A DNA stretch of 64,000 nt from Pseudoalteromonas sp. 0303 (GCF_013349995.1 NZ_JABVXF010000005.1:1-64000), one strand, 5' to 3'. Shown: positions 53,304 to 63,366, numbered from the stretch's first letter. Numbers and translations: made by a program. The notes: generated by a model not told the origin, from the sequence alone.

Positions 53304-54554
53304 ATGAATCCTATAAGAATAACTATCGCGCTGGCATGCAGCTATTTTGTCTTTGCTATTATGCTTAATAGTGTGGGCACTGTTATTTTACAAGCAATCA
53401 ATAGCTTAGATGTAAGCAAAACTCAGGCGTCTGTTCTTGAAGGATTTAAGGATCTTAGTATTGCCATTGTGTCATTTTTAGTGGCGTCATTTATCCCTCG
53501 TATAGGCTATAAAATTGCCATGCTTGGCGCTTTATTACTGGTTGCAGTGATGTGCTTGGTTGTTCCGAGCATTGCCGACTTTTGGGTATTAAAAGCGCTC
53601 TTTGCCGCAATTGGTTGCAGCTTTGCTGTAATGAAAATCTCTGTTTACTCTGTTATTGGTCAAGTGACTGATAATGCTAATAAACATTCAGCATTATTAA
53701 ACACCATTGAAGGGGGGTTTATGCTAGGTGTGCTGTCGGGTTATTGGATTTTTGCGTTATTTATAGACGCTGATGACCCGCAAAGTAGCCACTGGTTGAA
53801 TGTTTATTACTTGCTTGCAGCGATTGTTGCGGTGGCGTTTGTTTCTGTGCTTGCGGCACCAATAAAATCGCCAGAACTAAAAACTAATCAGCAATCTCAG
53901 CTTCATGATTTTATTGACATGTTAAAGCTGACTTACCAACCCTTGGTGCTTATTTTTGTTGTTAGTGCATTTATGTATGTACTAATAGAGCAAGGCGTGG
54001 GCACTTGGCTACCGACCTTTAATAACCAAGTTTTAAAATTGCCTGTTGATGTCAGTATCCAACTTGCTAGTTTGTTTGCAGCTGCGTTAGCGCTTGGTCG
54101 TTTGGTAGCAGGGCAAGTACTTAGGTTTATTAGTTGGTTTAGTTTATTAATGGGCTGCTTGGTCGCTATGGGTGTGCTCGTATTATTGGTGCTGCCTTTG
54201 ACTCACGATGTAGATGGTAGTCAAGTGAAAAGTGTGTTTGATGTGCCTTTTGCAGCATACATGCTGCCGTTGATTGGCTTTTTTATGGCACCGATTTACC
54301 CGTTACTTAACTCTGTGATGCTGAGTTCACTTGCTAAACACAAGCATGCGGCTATGACAGGTTTAATTGTGGTTTTTTCAGCATTAGGTGGAACAACAGG
54401 CTCAATTATTACGGGCTTTGTATTCGATAAATTTAGCGGTCAGCATGCGTTTTATCTCACATTAGTGCCAATAGCCTTGCTATTAATCACCGTTTCAATC
54501 TTTAAGAAAATTACCCTAAAACCACAGTATCAAGCGGCTTCAAGCGCAGAATAA
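53304..54554 (+). CDS. MFS sugar importer (probably trehalose)
   Basis: A 416-residue major facilitator protein with 12 hydrophobic segments. The sequence resembles the FucP/sugar:H+ symporter branch (NSVGTVILQAINSLDVSKTQASVLEGFKDLSIAI ... NTIEGGFMLGVLSGYWIFALF ... EQGVGTWLPTFNNQV). It lies behind a LacI-type operator, and 9 bases after its stop the cytoplasmic trehalase gene begins, so intact trehalose import is the simplest model. The specificity is inferred from the neighbour. Confidence 0.85.
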   Translation: MNPIRITIALACSYFVFAIMLNSVGTVILQAINSLDVSKTQASVLEGFKDLSIAIVSFLVASFIPRIGYKIAMLGALLLVAVMCLVVPSIADFWVLKALFAAIGCSFAVMKISVYSVIGQVTDNANKHSALLNTIEGGFMLGVLSGYWIFALFIDADDPQSSHWLNVYYLLAAIVAVAFVSVLAAPIKSPELKTNQQSQLHDFIDMLKLTYQPLVLIFVVSAFMYVLIEQGVGTWLPTFNNQVLKLPVDVSIQLASLFAAALALGRLVAGQVLRFISWFSLLMGCLVAMGVLVLLVLPLTHDVDGSQVKSVFDVPFAAYMLPLIGFFMAPIYPLLNSVMLSSLAKHKHAAMTGLIVVFSALGGTTGSIITGFVFDKFSGQHAFYLTLVPIALLLITVSIFKKITLKPQYQAASSAE

Positions 54555-54563
54555 GGGATTGTC

Positions 54564-56072
54564 ATGAACTTCGTTAATAGCCAATTATTTAAAGACGTAC
54601 AGCTAGCAGAAGTGTTTGCTGATTCAAAAATGTTTGCCGATGCAGTGCCAAACTTATCTTGGCAACGTACTTGTGAGTTATATCAACTTGTAGGCCCTTT
54701 AAAAGGTGATGCGCTGCGTGAATTTGTTATGTCGAACTTTGTGTTTGCTGATCAGTCTATTCCGACTGCGAAATTAGATACCACTTCGGTTAAACAGTAT
54801 ATTCTTGATTTATGGCCGCATTTGCATCGCAATGCAGATACTGATTTAGCAAGTTCACTAATGCCCTTGCAGTTTGACTACATTGTACCGGGTGGTCGTT
54901 TTCAAGAAATTTATTATTGGGATAGTTATTTTACAGCCTTGGGTCTAGAAGATTGTGGCGACCTAGCCACCATTGAAGCCATGGTTAATAACTTTATAGA
55001 CCTACAAGAGCGTAATGGCTGTATTCCAAATGGTAACCGAGTTTATTATAGCTCTCGCTCGCAACCACCTGTTTTGGCGTTAATGATAGCGATGCTATGG
55101 GACGCTAAATATAAACAAGAAGCAGATTTAACTTGGCTGGCAAACGCGGTAAAAGCACTTGAAGCTGAGTATCAATTTTGGATGCAAGGCTGTAACGACC
55201 TTAGCATTGAAACGCCTGCTATTAGGCGTGTTGTAAAAATGCCTAATAAGGCTATTTTAAACCGCTATTGGGATAGTGCGGCAACACCTCGTCCAGAATC
55301 ATTAAAAGAAGATTTACATGACGCTGAAGGGCTAACAACTGAGCAGCAACAAAGTTATTTTCAACATATTCGTGCTGCATGCGAATCTGGCTGGGACTTT
55401 AGTAGCCGTTGGCTTTGTGATCATAATGACTTAAAAAGCATTGAAACAACCAATATTATACCGGTAGATTTGAATAGCTTACTTTATAACTTAGAGCGTA
55501 CATTATCTCGATTTTACCGGTTACTTGGTGAAGAACAAAAGAGTGCTTCTATTGCTGAGCTGGCTACACTGCGCTTAGATGCAATTAATACCTATTGTTG
55601 GAATTCTGAGGCGGGTGTTTATCGTGATTACAACATTAGACTCAATCAGCAAAGCAGTGTCGATTCGATGGCAATGGCTGTTCCTTTGTTTGTAGGCGCT
55701 GCATCTGTACAACAAGCTCAACAAGTGAAGCGAAAACTGATGAATGAGTTTTTAAAACCCGGTGGTTTAGTGACAACATTGTGTAGCACATCACAGCAAT
55801 GGGATAGCCCTAACGGCTGGGCGCCTCTGCAATGGTTCGCTGTAAAAGGTTTAATTGAATATGGTTTCGTCAGCGAGGCACAGGCGATCATGAAAAACTG
55901 GGTGAGTATGATCGAAATGCGCTTTGCAGAGGATAAGTGTCTCCTTGAAAAGTACAATGTGTGTGAATTAGTTAGCCGTGCAGGTGGTGGCGAATACACA
56001 GTACAACAAGGGTTTGGTTGGACGAACGGCGTAACATCACGTTTTTACAAACTACTTAATGACAAACTTTGA
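54564..56072 (+). CDS. treF: Cytoplasmic GH37 trehalase
   Basis: A 502-residue glycoside hydrolase family 37 enzyme. Both trehalase signatures are present: PGGRFQEIYYWDSY (signature 1) and QWDSPNGWAPLQW (signature 2), with EKYNVCELVSRAGGGEYTVQQGFGWTNGV near the C-terminus. No signal peptide is visible, so it is a TreF-like cytoplasmic enzyme that splits trehalose into two glucose molecules. It forms an operon with the MFS importer. Length is slightly below E. coli TreF (about 550 from memory). Confidence 0.95.
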   Translation: MNFVNSQLFKDVQLAEVFADSKMFADAVPNLSWQRTCELYQLVGPLKGDALREFVMSNFVFADQSIPTAKLDTTSVKQYILDLWPHLHRNADTDLASSLMPLQFDYIVPGGRFQEIYYWDSYFTALGLEDCGDLATIEAMVNNFIDLQERNGCIPNGNRVYYSSRSQPPVLALMIAMLWDAKYKQEADLTWLANAVKALEAEYQFWMQGCNDLSIETPAIRRVVKMPNKAILNRYWDSAATPRPESLKEDLHDAEGLTTEQQQSYFQHIRAACESGWDFSSRWLCDHNDLKSIETTNIIPVDLNSLLYNLERTLSRFYRLLGEEQKSASIAELATLRLDAINTYCWNSEAGVYRDYNIRLNQQSSVDSMAMAVPLFVGAASVQQAQQVKRKLMNEFLKPGGLVTTLCSTSQQWDSPNGWAPLQWFAVKGLIEYGFVSEAQAIMKNWVSMIEMRFAEDKCLLEKYNVCELVSRAGGGEYTVQQGFGWTNGVTSRFYKLLNDKL

Positions 56073-56155
56073 GCTTTGTCAGATATTCTTATATAACTTT
56101 AAACTATTGGTAAGTGTGGCTAAGTCCATACTTAATATTATAGTGTTCTTTTTAT

Positions 56156-56542
56156 TCATTTCGTTTCTTGAGACTGTTTAGTATATTTATTCATAAAATA
56201 CAGAGGAATACAAAGTATTAATAATCCTAGCCATTGCCATAATGGCGCAAAAAGAAACACCAGTGCTGATTGTGCATCATGAGAAAAATAGATTGAACCT
56301 AAGGTCACAGTACCAAATAAGACACACATTATAGTGACAATAAACGTGGCGATTTGTGTCACTCTTGTTTTACTATGTTCAACCATCCACGCTATTAATA
56401 AATAAGGCGAAATACCCCATAAAACAAAACCAATTGGCAGACTTTTTGAACTGTCAAAATTATCAATTGTGATGACTAGGGTAATCAGTGCGGCTAAAAC
56501 AATAAGAGAATAAGCGCACTTGGAGAAAGTAATCCATTTCAT
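56156..56542 (-). CDS. Small membrane protein of unknown function
   Basis: A 128-residue protein with four clear hydrophobic segments (CAYSLIVLAALITLVITI, IGFVLWGISPYLLIAWMV, IATFIVTIMCVLFGTVTLGSI, LVFLFAPLWQWLGLLILCIPLYF) and a short charged C-terminus. No motif. It is convergent with the trehalase gene and preceded by a mostly empty region. I do not recognise a family. Confidence 0.65.
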   Translation of the reverse strand: MKWITFSKCAYSLIVLAALITLVITIDNFDSSKSLPIGFVLWGISPYLLIAWMVEHSKTRVTQIATFIVTIMCVLFGTVTLGSIYFSHDAQSALVFLFAPLWQWLGLLILCIPLYFMNKYTKQSQETK

Positions 56543-56906
56543 AAATAAAACTTAATTAACTGAATGCTATAAGTATTTATTTCGATGAAGAATTGTGTAA
56601 AAAGTTCAACTCAGTGCCTTCTCATTGTTTTGCTTTCTTATATTGCGTAAGTAAAGCAAGCCGGTGCGATTAAATTTCATAATAAACCTCTTCATAAGTC
56701 ACCAAGGTATTGGCGTTTTGTTGCAGACATTATATGAAGATGTTGCCTATTTGGTAAAACTGATTGTTTCTATCGGGTGATAGTTTAAAGCTATCATTGG
56801 TATACTTAATTTAATTTGTATTACAAAATGAAGTTTTCGCTAAAACTGTGTATAATTTGCGCCCTTTAAATATCTATTCACGTGTCGTATTAATGTGGGG
56901 TTGTGA
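56543..56906. other. Intergenic region, mostly empty
   Basis: About 360 AT-rich bases between divergent genes. Apart from the 24-residue candidate frame at 56606-56680 I see nothing that looks like a gene. A promoter for the SET exporter gene is expected near 56840-56870 (TTCGCTAA ... TGTATAATTT, with -10 TATAAT at 56849-56854). Confidence 0.4.
56606..56680 (-). CDS. Candidate 24-residue small protein
   Basis: ATG 56680 with AAGAGG six bases upstream opens a 24-codon frame (MKFNRTGLLYLRNIRKQNNE...) that ends in TGA at 56606. The peptide is basic and would be soluble. Only the ribosome-binding site supports it. Confidence 0.25.
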   Translation of the reverse strand: MKFNRTGLLYLRNIRKQNNEKALS

Positions 56907-58118
56907 GTGAAAGCATTGCTGAAACAGCATGGTGTAATTTTTATTCTTCTAAGTATGCTAACCGGGTTAATGGGGGCATTTGTTAACCCATTGATGAGCT
57001 TATTCATTGTCGAAGGGCTGCAAACACCGCCCGTGTATTTAGGTGTTTATATGGTGGCGGTCACTATTACTGGGTTAGTTATTAGTCAGTGGTTAGGTGG
57101 CATGGCAGATAAAGGCACCAGTGCGCGAAAGTTATTTATGGTGGCTGTATCAGGTATGGTGTGTGCGTTAGTGACCTTTGCGAATGCCACTGCATTTTGG
57201 CAAGTATTGCTCGCAGGCGTGTTGTTTCTTGCGATGGGCAATGCGGCAATTCCGCAAATGATGACCGTGGCAAGACAATGGGCGGGGCGTCAACAGAACA
57301 TCGACATTACCAGTTTTAATTCCCGTTTACGTGCAGCTATTTCCTTTGCTTGGGTCGGCGGCCCGCCGCTTGGTTATTTGTTAGCCGCTGGAGGCGAGTT
57401 TAGCCGCTCGTTTTACTTTGCTGCGGTGTGTGCCTTGGTTGCACTTATCTTTGCATTTAAGTTTATTCCTGACTACAGCGCTAAAAAATCACAACATGGC
57501 AGAGAGCCTGCAGCCGCAGCGAGTTTATCATTTTGGTTGTTGGGTTTAGCTATTATGCTTGGTTCAACGGGCAATATTATGTATTCATCGGCACTGCCGC
57601 TTTATAGCATTACAGAACTAGGATTTGCTGAACATACGCCCGGGCTGTTTATGGGGGTAGTGGCACTATTAGAAATTCCTATCATGCTGTATGGGGCAAA
57701 GCTTGCTAAAAAATACAATAAAGTTGCGATGCTTGCAGTGGCATTTTGTTGTGCAATTGTATTTTATTTAGGGGTGTTTTTTGCCAGCCAAGTATGGCAT
57801 TTAATCGCGTTGCAAGTTTTAAACGGCCTGTTTTACGGTATTTTTGCGGGCATTGGCTTAACCGTCTTACAAGATCAGCTCCCCGAGCGAATAGGGTTTA
57901 CCTCTGCGTTTTACACGAACGCCATTAAACTTGGTGTTATGTGCGGGGCAGGGGCAACAGGGGTTGTTGCACAGTTTTATAGTTTTAGGTTTGCAACCCT
58001 TGGCTCTATGCTAGCTGCAAGTTTAGCCCTTGGATGCTTAATGTTGTTTAGCTATGTGAAGCGCCAAGAGCAGCAAGAAACTGTTATGCCAGTACTGCAA
58101 GAAGGCTTAGTTGAATAA
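56907..58118 (+). CDS. SET-family sugar efflux transporter
   Basis: A 403-residue MFS protein with 12 segments. FVNPLMSLFIVEGLQTPPVYLGVYMVAVTITGLVISQWLGGMADKGTSARKLFMVAV and the FNSRLRAAISFAWVGGPPLGYLLA block are typical of SetA/SetB sugar exporters. These pump out sugars or analogues and may relieve sugar stress. The start is GTG 56907; no ATG fits better. A hairpin terminator follows. Confidence 0.85.
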   Translation: MKALLKQHGVIFILLSMLTGLMGAFVNPLMSLFIVEGLQTPPVYLGVYMVAVTITGLVISQWLGGMADKGTSARKLFMVAVSGMVCALVTFANATAFWQVLLAGVLFLAMGNAAIPQMMTVARQWAGRQQNIDITSFNSRLRAAISFAWVGGPPLGYLLAAGGEFSRSFYFAAVCALVALIFAFKFIPDYSAKKSQHGREPAAAASLSFWLLGLAIMLGSTGNIMYSSALPLYSITELGFAEHTPGLFMGVVALLEIPIMLYGAKLAKKYNKVAMLAVAFCCAIVFYLGVFFASQVWHLIALQVLNGLFYGIFAGIGLTVLQDQLPERIGFTSAFYTNAIKLGVMCGAGATGVVAQFYSFRFATLGSMLAASLALGCLMLFSYVKRQEQQETVMPVLQEGLVE

Positions 58119-58133
58119 CTAGCTTAAATAGAT

Positions 58134-58162
58134 AAAAAACCGAGCATTGAGCTCGGTTTTTT
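58134..58162. terminator. Bidirectional terminator between the exporter and zinc-chemoreceptor genes
   Basis: AAAAAACCGAGC / GCTCGGTTTTTT is a perfect 12-bp stem with a 5-base loop, with T runs on both strands. Confidence 0.9.
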
Positions 58163-58181
58163 GATTATGAGTAACTAATCA

Positions 58182-59267
58182 TTAGCCATTAGCGATTTGA
58201 TCCAGTAAATGCATAACTCGTTCACTAGCTGCTTCCATCTTATTAATGTGATTAATCGCTGCGTCTTTATTGCCAGTTTGCAGCATGACTAACGCTTCAA
58301 CACCATTGCGATGAACTTCACGATGCGGCTCTTCTAATTGACGATAAGCATTGTGTTGTTTGAAGCCATTTGATTGCTCTGAATTATACCATTTACCTAA
58401 TCGGCACATGGTGTGATCTGAAAAGTCATCAATCGACTTATTACTTGTGCCATTGGCAACTGAGTAAACTTCACCTTTCCAAACAATATGATCTAGTTTT
58501 ACGGTTTGCACAAATGAGCGTGTGGCTGCATTAATAATGGTTTCTTTCATCGAATTACAGTGGCTCATGATTGAACCATAGTCATTGTTTAGCGTATCAA
58601 AACTTGTTGAAAGCTGAGTGTTATTTTGCTGGATATCTTCAACCGAGGTCACCGTTTCGCCAGTTTTATTGATGATCTCTTTGACTAGATCAGATACTTC
58701 TTGGGCTGATTTATTGGTGTTGGTTGCAAGTGTACGAACTTCGTCGGCAACAACGCTAAACCCACGACCAGCCTCACCAGCACGGGCAGCTTCGATTGCG
58801 GCATTTAGCGCAAGTAAGTTGGTTTGATCAGAAATTTTAGAAATGGTTGATACAAAGGTGTTGATGCTATCGGCCATATCAGACAGACCCGTAATGTTAC
58901 TGGTCATGCTGCCCATTTTGCCTGCCATACTCGCCATTTCACTCACAATATGTTGCAAAGCATTATTTGAGTCGTTTAATAGTTGGCTTATTTGTAAAGT
59001 AACTTGGCTTTCTTCTTCGATAACAAGGTATGAGTCGAGTACAGTTTGGCGTACCCCCTCAATTTGTGTGATACATTCAATCGAACTATTCAATAAGTTG
59101 GCAAGGAACAGTTGGTCTGCATCATCAGCTTGCTGATGTAATTTTGCTTCTAAGCGTTCGTTTTCGTCACGTAATACGTGATTGTCGGCTTTAAGTGCCT
59201 CAACTTCAGCTAATAGCGCGTTGTATTGATCTTGGAGTAAAGAGTGGCTTTTGCTAGAGACAAACAT
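58182..59267 (-). CDS. Soluble chemoreceptor with C-terminal zinc-binding (CZB) domain
   Basis: A 361-residue cytoplasmic chemoreceptor. A long N-terminal coiled coil ([35 protein letters not shown]) leads to a short signalling domain with tip [38 protein letters not shown]. The C-terminus is a CZB domain with its ligands: His in [12 protein letters not shown], the [11 protein letters not shown]ys, and His in [12 protein letters not shown] domains bind zinc and can sense hypochlorite or zinc availability. No membrane segment. It is a single gene, leftward. Confidence 0.92.
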   Translation of the reverse strand: MFVSSKSHSLLQDQYNALLAEVEALKADNHVLRDENERLEAKLHQQADDADQLFLANLLNSSIECITQIEGVRQTVLDSYLVIEEESQVTLQISQLLNDSNNALQHIVSEMASMAGKMGSMTSNITGLSDMADSINTFVSTISKISDQTNLLALNAAIEAARAGEAGRGFSVVADEVRTLATNTNKSAQEVSDLVKEIINKTGETVTSVEDIQQNNTQLSTSFDTLNNDYGSIMSHCNSMKETIINAATRSFVQTVKLDHIVWKGEVYSVANGTSNKSIDDFSDHTMCRLGKWYNSEQSNGFKQHNAYRQLEEPHREVHRNGVEALVMLQTGNKDAAINHINKMEAASERVMHLLDQIANG

Positions 59268-59411
59268 GTATGTTCCTAATTTATATGGTTAATACCTAAC
59301 CATGCTGATTATAGATCAAAGTATTAACTTATTATCAGTGTTTTTTATTAGAGTGGTGGTAATTACGACTATTTGATTAAGTGTAGTAGAAAAAATTGGT
59401 TATTAAAGCCG

Positions 59412-59435
59412 AAAAAGCCCAGTAAAAACTGGGCT
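59412..59435 (-). terminator. Terminator of the GH13-locus TonB receptor gene
   Basis: AGCCCAGT-AAAA-ACTGGGCT is a perfect 8-bp stem; on the coding (minus) strand it is followed by TTTTTC. It lies about 20 bases past the receptor stop. Confidence 0.75.
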
Positions 59436-59455
59436 AAAACGAGGGAGGAGAGTAA

Positions 59456-61855
59456 TTAATAGAAAGAGTATTTTAAAGTAAGCGACGTTGTACGGCCGTT
59501 AATAGTACGGGCACGAATAATGTCGTTATCTGGTACTGAGCCTTCTTCTGCTTCTGTGATACCTACGGTGTCGAACAGGTTGTTCACGTTAAGCGATAGA
59601 CTTAAGTTTTCAGACAGATTGTAACTTACAAATCCATTCACTTGTGTATAGCCATCAAACTCAAGGTCGTTACTGTCTTGTGCGTAAGCATCTGTTGTAC
59701 CAATAAAGCTTAGACCAGCAGCACCTTTATCAAAGTTGTAAGTTGCCATTAGTGAGTAAATAAGGTCAGCTTGACGACGTGGTGTATTACCGACTAACTC
59801 TGGCGATAACGCATCTTTAGCAATTTCTGCGTCTGTCCAAGTAAAGTTACCACGGAAGTCCCAATCACCTACGTAGTAGGTTGATTCAACCTCAATACCT
59901 TTTGCTTCGTACTCGCGGTCAAAGAATTTTTGTGATGTTGCTTCGAAGTTTTGCTCTTCAGTTTCTGCGTAGAATGCTGTTGCAAATACTGATAGCGAAT
60001 CAAAACGTTTTTTCACACCGATTTCGTATTGGTTTACTTCATCAATTGCATCGGCTTCGGCAACCGAACCATCTGCTTCTACTTTACCGAATAGTAAGCG
60101 GTCTGCATTTGCGCGGCCGCCTTTACTTAAGCGGGCAAATGTCGCAAAGCTTGGATCAATTTGGTAGTTTGCACCAATTGAGTATGAGCTGTAATGCCAG
60201 TCGTAGTTAACAATGCTTGGGTTTGCATTATCAATACCAACAACACTTTGCTCAGGAATTGAGATAGTACCGTCGCCATTCATATCAATTGTTGATGTTA
60301 CGGCACCTGCGTAGTTACCGCGTGCTTCACCTGAATCATAGCGAGCACTTGCATCAATGCTTAAATCGCCAAACTTAGTGGCTAAGTTAATGTAAGGTGC
60401 GCGTGTTTCGTATTCTGTGTCGTAGTTACGCTGACAGCAGTTACCCCAGTAAGGTGTACCATAAGCGTACAAGCCATTATCTGAATAGCTGTCGCCATTT
60501 GCAGCGTAAACGTCAAGTAATGCAGCGTTGTCGCCTTTTAGCTCCATAACATATGAGTTCCAAAGCCACGACATATCAATCGATTGGCTTGATGCAAAGT
60601 AACCAAAGGTAACGCTAGTTTCATCAGAAAACGACTTAGTGAGCTTAAGGTCATTAACAATTGAACCCATGTCGTTTAGCGTTACATCAAATGTATGAAT
60701 ACGCATTGCTAAATCGTCATCGCCATAGGCTTCGCCTGCTGAACCACCATTTGCATAAACAAGCGATGCACCATCACCAGCAATACTAGAAGCAATAGAG
60801 CTTGCGCTTGCAACTTCAGCTGGAATAAGAGAAATAAAGTTACCGCTTACTGATGATGTTCTAAAGCGGTTTTCGATGCGCCAGTCGTTTTCTAAATCAA
60901 ATGCAGCTTCAAAACCCACTGAGGTAACAACTGGGTTCATACCGTCGGTCATATCGCCTGTGCTGATTTGGTTATCACCATTTAAACGCAGAGTTTGTGT
61001 GAAAAGCGCTGAATGCGGCGTATCTGATTGTGCATCGAAACCTGGGATTGAATCGCCATCTGAGTACATAGGCATAGGTAGGTAACCTACGCTCTTATCA
61101 TCGAGGTGTTTAAAGTAAACGCGAACATAACCAGCATCAAATTCTTTAGTTAAGTTTGCCTTAATTTGGCCACCTTTATTTGATGTATAACCGGTTTCAC
61201 GTGGACCTTCACCTTGGCGAACGAAGCCACCAATGTGATAGCGCACACTGTCGTTTAAATACGTACCATACTCAAAGTCTGTACGAATTGAATCATAATC
61301 AAGGCCTACGGTGGTCGATACACTGCCTGATTCGTTCTCACCCGTTTTTGAAATAAAGTTGATGATACCACCTGGGGCATCACTTGCTGCTGTTGATGCT
61401 GAGCCACCACGGATTGATTCAACACTTTGCACTGTTGAATCTAAGCGCATGAAAATGTCTGCGTTACCAAAGGCAATATCGCCAAATTGCATAACTGGTA
61501 AGCCATCTTCTTGTAGTTGCAAGAATTTAGCACCGCCCGATGCAACCGGTAAACCACGTACCGCGATATTTGCGTTACCTTCACCACCAGTTGATTCTGA
61601 ACGAACACCCGGGATTGTTCTAAATGCTTCTGCAGTAGAACGAGGTGTTGATACTTCAATTTCAGCTAATGTAACACTGCTAACCGATGAGCTTGATGCC
61701 ATGATGGTTGTACGGCGTGGTACACCGGTTACAACGATTGTTTCAAGACCGCTTTTTTTAGCCTCAGGTTGTGCTTGCTCTTCGGCGTGTAAGTTTTGGC
61801 TTACTGCTAATGCAAGCGCGCTTAATGTGTAAAGGGCATGTTTGTGTGTTGTCAT
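59456..61855 (-). CDS. TonB-dependent receptor of the sucrose-phosphorylase-type locus
   Basis: A 799-residue receptor: signal peptide (to about residue 24, SQNLHA), TonB box (LETIVVTGVPRR), plug (STAEAFRTIPGVRSESTGGEGNANIAVRGLPVASGGAKFLQLQEDGLPVM ... STVQSVESIRGGSASTAASDAPGGIINFISKTG) and a beta-barrel ending in TSLTLKYSFY. It resembles the receptor of the trehalose locus in style and is probably for an alpha-glucoside. An operator (61903-61916) lies 47 bases upstream of its ATG. The last residue is Tyr after Phe, slightly unusual. Confidence 0.88.
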   Translation of the reverse strand: MTTHKHALYTLSALALAVSQNLHAEEQAQPEAKKSGLETIVVTGVPRRTTIMASSSSVSSVTLAEIEVSTPRSTAEAFRTIPGVRSESTGGEGNANIAVRGLPVASGGAKFLQLQEDGLPVMQFGDIAFGNADIFMRLDSTVQSVESIRGGSASTAASDAPGGIINFISKTGENESGSVSTTVGLDYDSIRTDFEYGTYLNDSVRYHIGGFVRQGEGPRETGYTSNKGGQIKANLTKEFDAGYVRVYFKHLDDKSVGYLPMPMYSDGDSIPGFDAQSDTPHSALFTQTLRLNGDNQISTGDMTDGMNPVVTSVGFEAAFDLENDWRIENRFRTSSVSGNFISLIPAEVASASSIASSIAGDGASLVYANGGSAGEAYGDDDLAMRIHTFDVTLNDMGSIVNDLKLTKSFSDETSVTFGYFASSQSIDMSWLWNSYVMELKGDNAALLDVYAANGDSYSDNGLYAYGTPYWGNCCQRNYDTEYETRAPYINLATKFGDLSIDASARYDSGEARGNYAGAVTSTIDMNGDGTISIPEQSVVGIDNANPSIVNYDWHYSSYSIGANYQIDPSFATFARLSKGGRANADRLLFGKVEADGSVAEADAIDEVNQYEIGVKKRFDSLSVFATAFYAETEEQNFEATSQKFFDREYEAKGIEVESTYYVGDWDFRGNFTWTDAEIAKDALSPELVGNTPRRQADLIYSLMATYNFDKGAAGLSFIGTTDAYAQDSNDLEFDGYTQVNGFVSYNLSENLSLSLNVNNLFDTVGITEAEEGSVPDNDIIRARTINGRTTSLTLKYSFY

Positions 61856-61902
61856 AATGTGCCTCGTCTCAATCCCAGATGGTTTGTTGTCTAAATTGCT
61901 AT

Positions 61903-61916
61903 CTTAATCGATTAAG
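61903..61916. promoter_or_regulatory. Second operator family (CTTAATCGATTAAG), receptor copy
   Basis: CTTAATCGATTAAG is a perfect 14-bp palindrome with a central CG, as in LacI-family operators. It lies between the receptor start and the MFS stop. An identical copy is at 63331-63344. Confidence 0.8.
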
Positions 61917-62007
61917 TAAAGGTAACAATAATTTTACACAGTGCAAGTCTTTTTAGCGAAAAACTTGCACGATTTATGTTCGATAATTGATTTTTAACGA
62001 TTTTTAT

Positions 62008-63228
62008 TTAGTGGCTTAATGCACTGTGCTGCGCTAAAGCTTGTTCAGCAGGGTTACATAAGTAGTTATATAGCATGGCTAAAAACAGTAAACATGCGAA
62101 ACCTGTTGCGAGATAAAAGCCGTAACGAATGTGGCCAAAGTAGTCACTGATCACACCCATTAATAATGGGCCTGCTGCCGCAGAAAGGGCAGTAAAAAAC
62201 AAAATAACCCCAGCAACTGCACCGTGCTGTTGTACCGCAAAGCAAGAAATACCTTTTGAGTTTAAAGTTGGGTAGATCATCGACATGAATAGCCCAGATA
62301 AAGGGAGTAAGAATACCGCCCAATCAACGCCGCCGAAGATTAAGCCTAAATAACACAGTGCAATTCCTAAGCTTAAATACAGCATCGCTGCTTGCCAACT
62401 GAAGTGATTCAGCAGCCACACCGCTAAGAAACGACCAGCAGCGCGTAAAATGAAAAATAAGGTTAGTGCATAGGTTGCCAGTAATTGCCAAGGGCCGTTG
62501 TAATCGCCAAGTAGAGTAGGCATCCACACATAAATAGCCACTTCGGTTGCAACATAAAGGGCAATCGCTAAAGAAAAGCCAAGTGCGTAAGGGTTTTTCA
62601 TCATACTCATGGTGGTTGCAAGAGAGGCCGGTTTGGCGTGTTCTTCAAGCTTTTTAGGTTTTGGATAATCCGCACGCCAAGCAATTAAGGTTAAAATTAA
62701 ACATAAAACCCCAGCAATAACGTAAAGGTAGGTCCAGCTTACCTTTTGGGTGATTAAAAAGCTGACAAGGGCAGGGCCTACAATGGCGCCAACACCAAAG
62801 AAGCCTTCGACCAAATTCATGGTTTTTGTGTGTTCTAAATTGTTTTTAGAAATATCACCTAACAGCGCCAAAGCACCTGTTTTGAATAAACCAATAGCAA
62901 GGCCAATACAGCTAAGTAACACTACAAATATGCTAAAACTACTGCTAACGGCGAACAGAAAACAACAAATGGTGAATATGCCGAGCCCCAGCATGATGGT
63001 TTGTTTGCGCCCAAAACTGTCGGCCAAAAAACCTAAAAACAGGCCACTAAAAGCAATAAGTGCCATAGGTGCATAATGGAAAGCACTGGCTTGGGTCATG
63101 CTTAAATTAAATTCTTCGATAAGCTCAGGAATGATCATACCAACCGCATCAGAGGTCATCGCAAACATAAAAAACATCATGTATGTCAGCCATCTAATGG
63201 TTTGCAAAGGATCGTGTGTTCTATTCAT
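62008..63228 (-). CDS. MFS transporter of the sucrose-phosphorylase-type locus
   Basis: A 406-residue major facilitator protein with 12 segments: SDAVGMIIPELIEEFNLSMTQASAFHYAPMALIAFSGLFLGFLADSFGRKQTIML carries the inter-helix motif GxxxDxxGRK. It is divergent from the GH13 gene and shares the operator at 63331-63344, and the TonB receptor gene follows in the same direction with its own operator copy. It probably imports the glucoside across the inner membrane. The substrate is not readable. Confidence 0.85.
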   Translation of the reverse strand: MNRTHDPLQTIRWLTYMMFFMFAMTSDAVGMIIPELIEEFNLSMTQASAFHYAPMALIAFSGLFLGFLADSFGRKQTIMLGLGIFTICCFLFAVSSSFSIFVVLLSCIGLAIGLFKTGALALLGDISKNNLEHTKTMNLVEGFFGVGAIVGPALVSFLITQKVSWTYLYVIAGVLCLILTLIAWRADYPKPKKLEEHAKPASLATTMSMMKNPYALGFSLAIALYVATEVAIYVWMPTLLGDYNGPWQLLATYALTLFFILRAAGRFLAVWLLNHFSWQAAMLYLSLGIALCYLGLIFGGVDWAVFLLPLSGLFMSMIYPTLNSKGISCFAVQQHGAVAGVILFFTALSAAAGPLLMGVISDYFGHIRYGFYLATGFACLLFLAMLYNYLCNPAEQALAQHSALSH

Positions 63229-63330
63229 TATTGTATCCCCACCGAAAGGTCTGCGCCTTTACTATGTATATTAGTGTATAAAAACTATAAAAACTGCTTG
63301 AATAATTTGCTGTCGTGGTTAAAGATATAT

Positions 63331-63344
63331 CTTAATCGATTAAG
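63331..63344. promoter_or_regulatory. Second operator family (CTTAATCGATTAAG), transporter/phosphorylase copy
   Basis: An exact copy of the palindrome at 61903-61916, placed between the divergent MFS and GH13 genes, 23 bases from the GH13 ATG. The cognate regulator is not in the window and probably lies to the right. Confidence 0.85.
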
Positions 63345-63366
63345 TTTCAACTTGGTATTAACAATT

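Noticed and set aside
61311..61832. A 173-codon plus-strand frame opposite the TonB receptor
   Set aside because: It lies fully antisense to the plug domain, its composition mirrors that gene, and no family motif is present.
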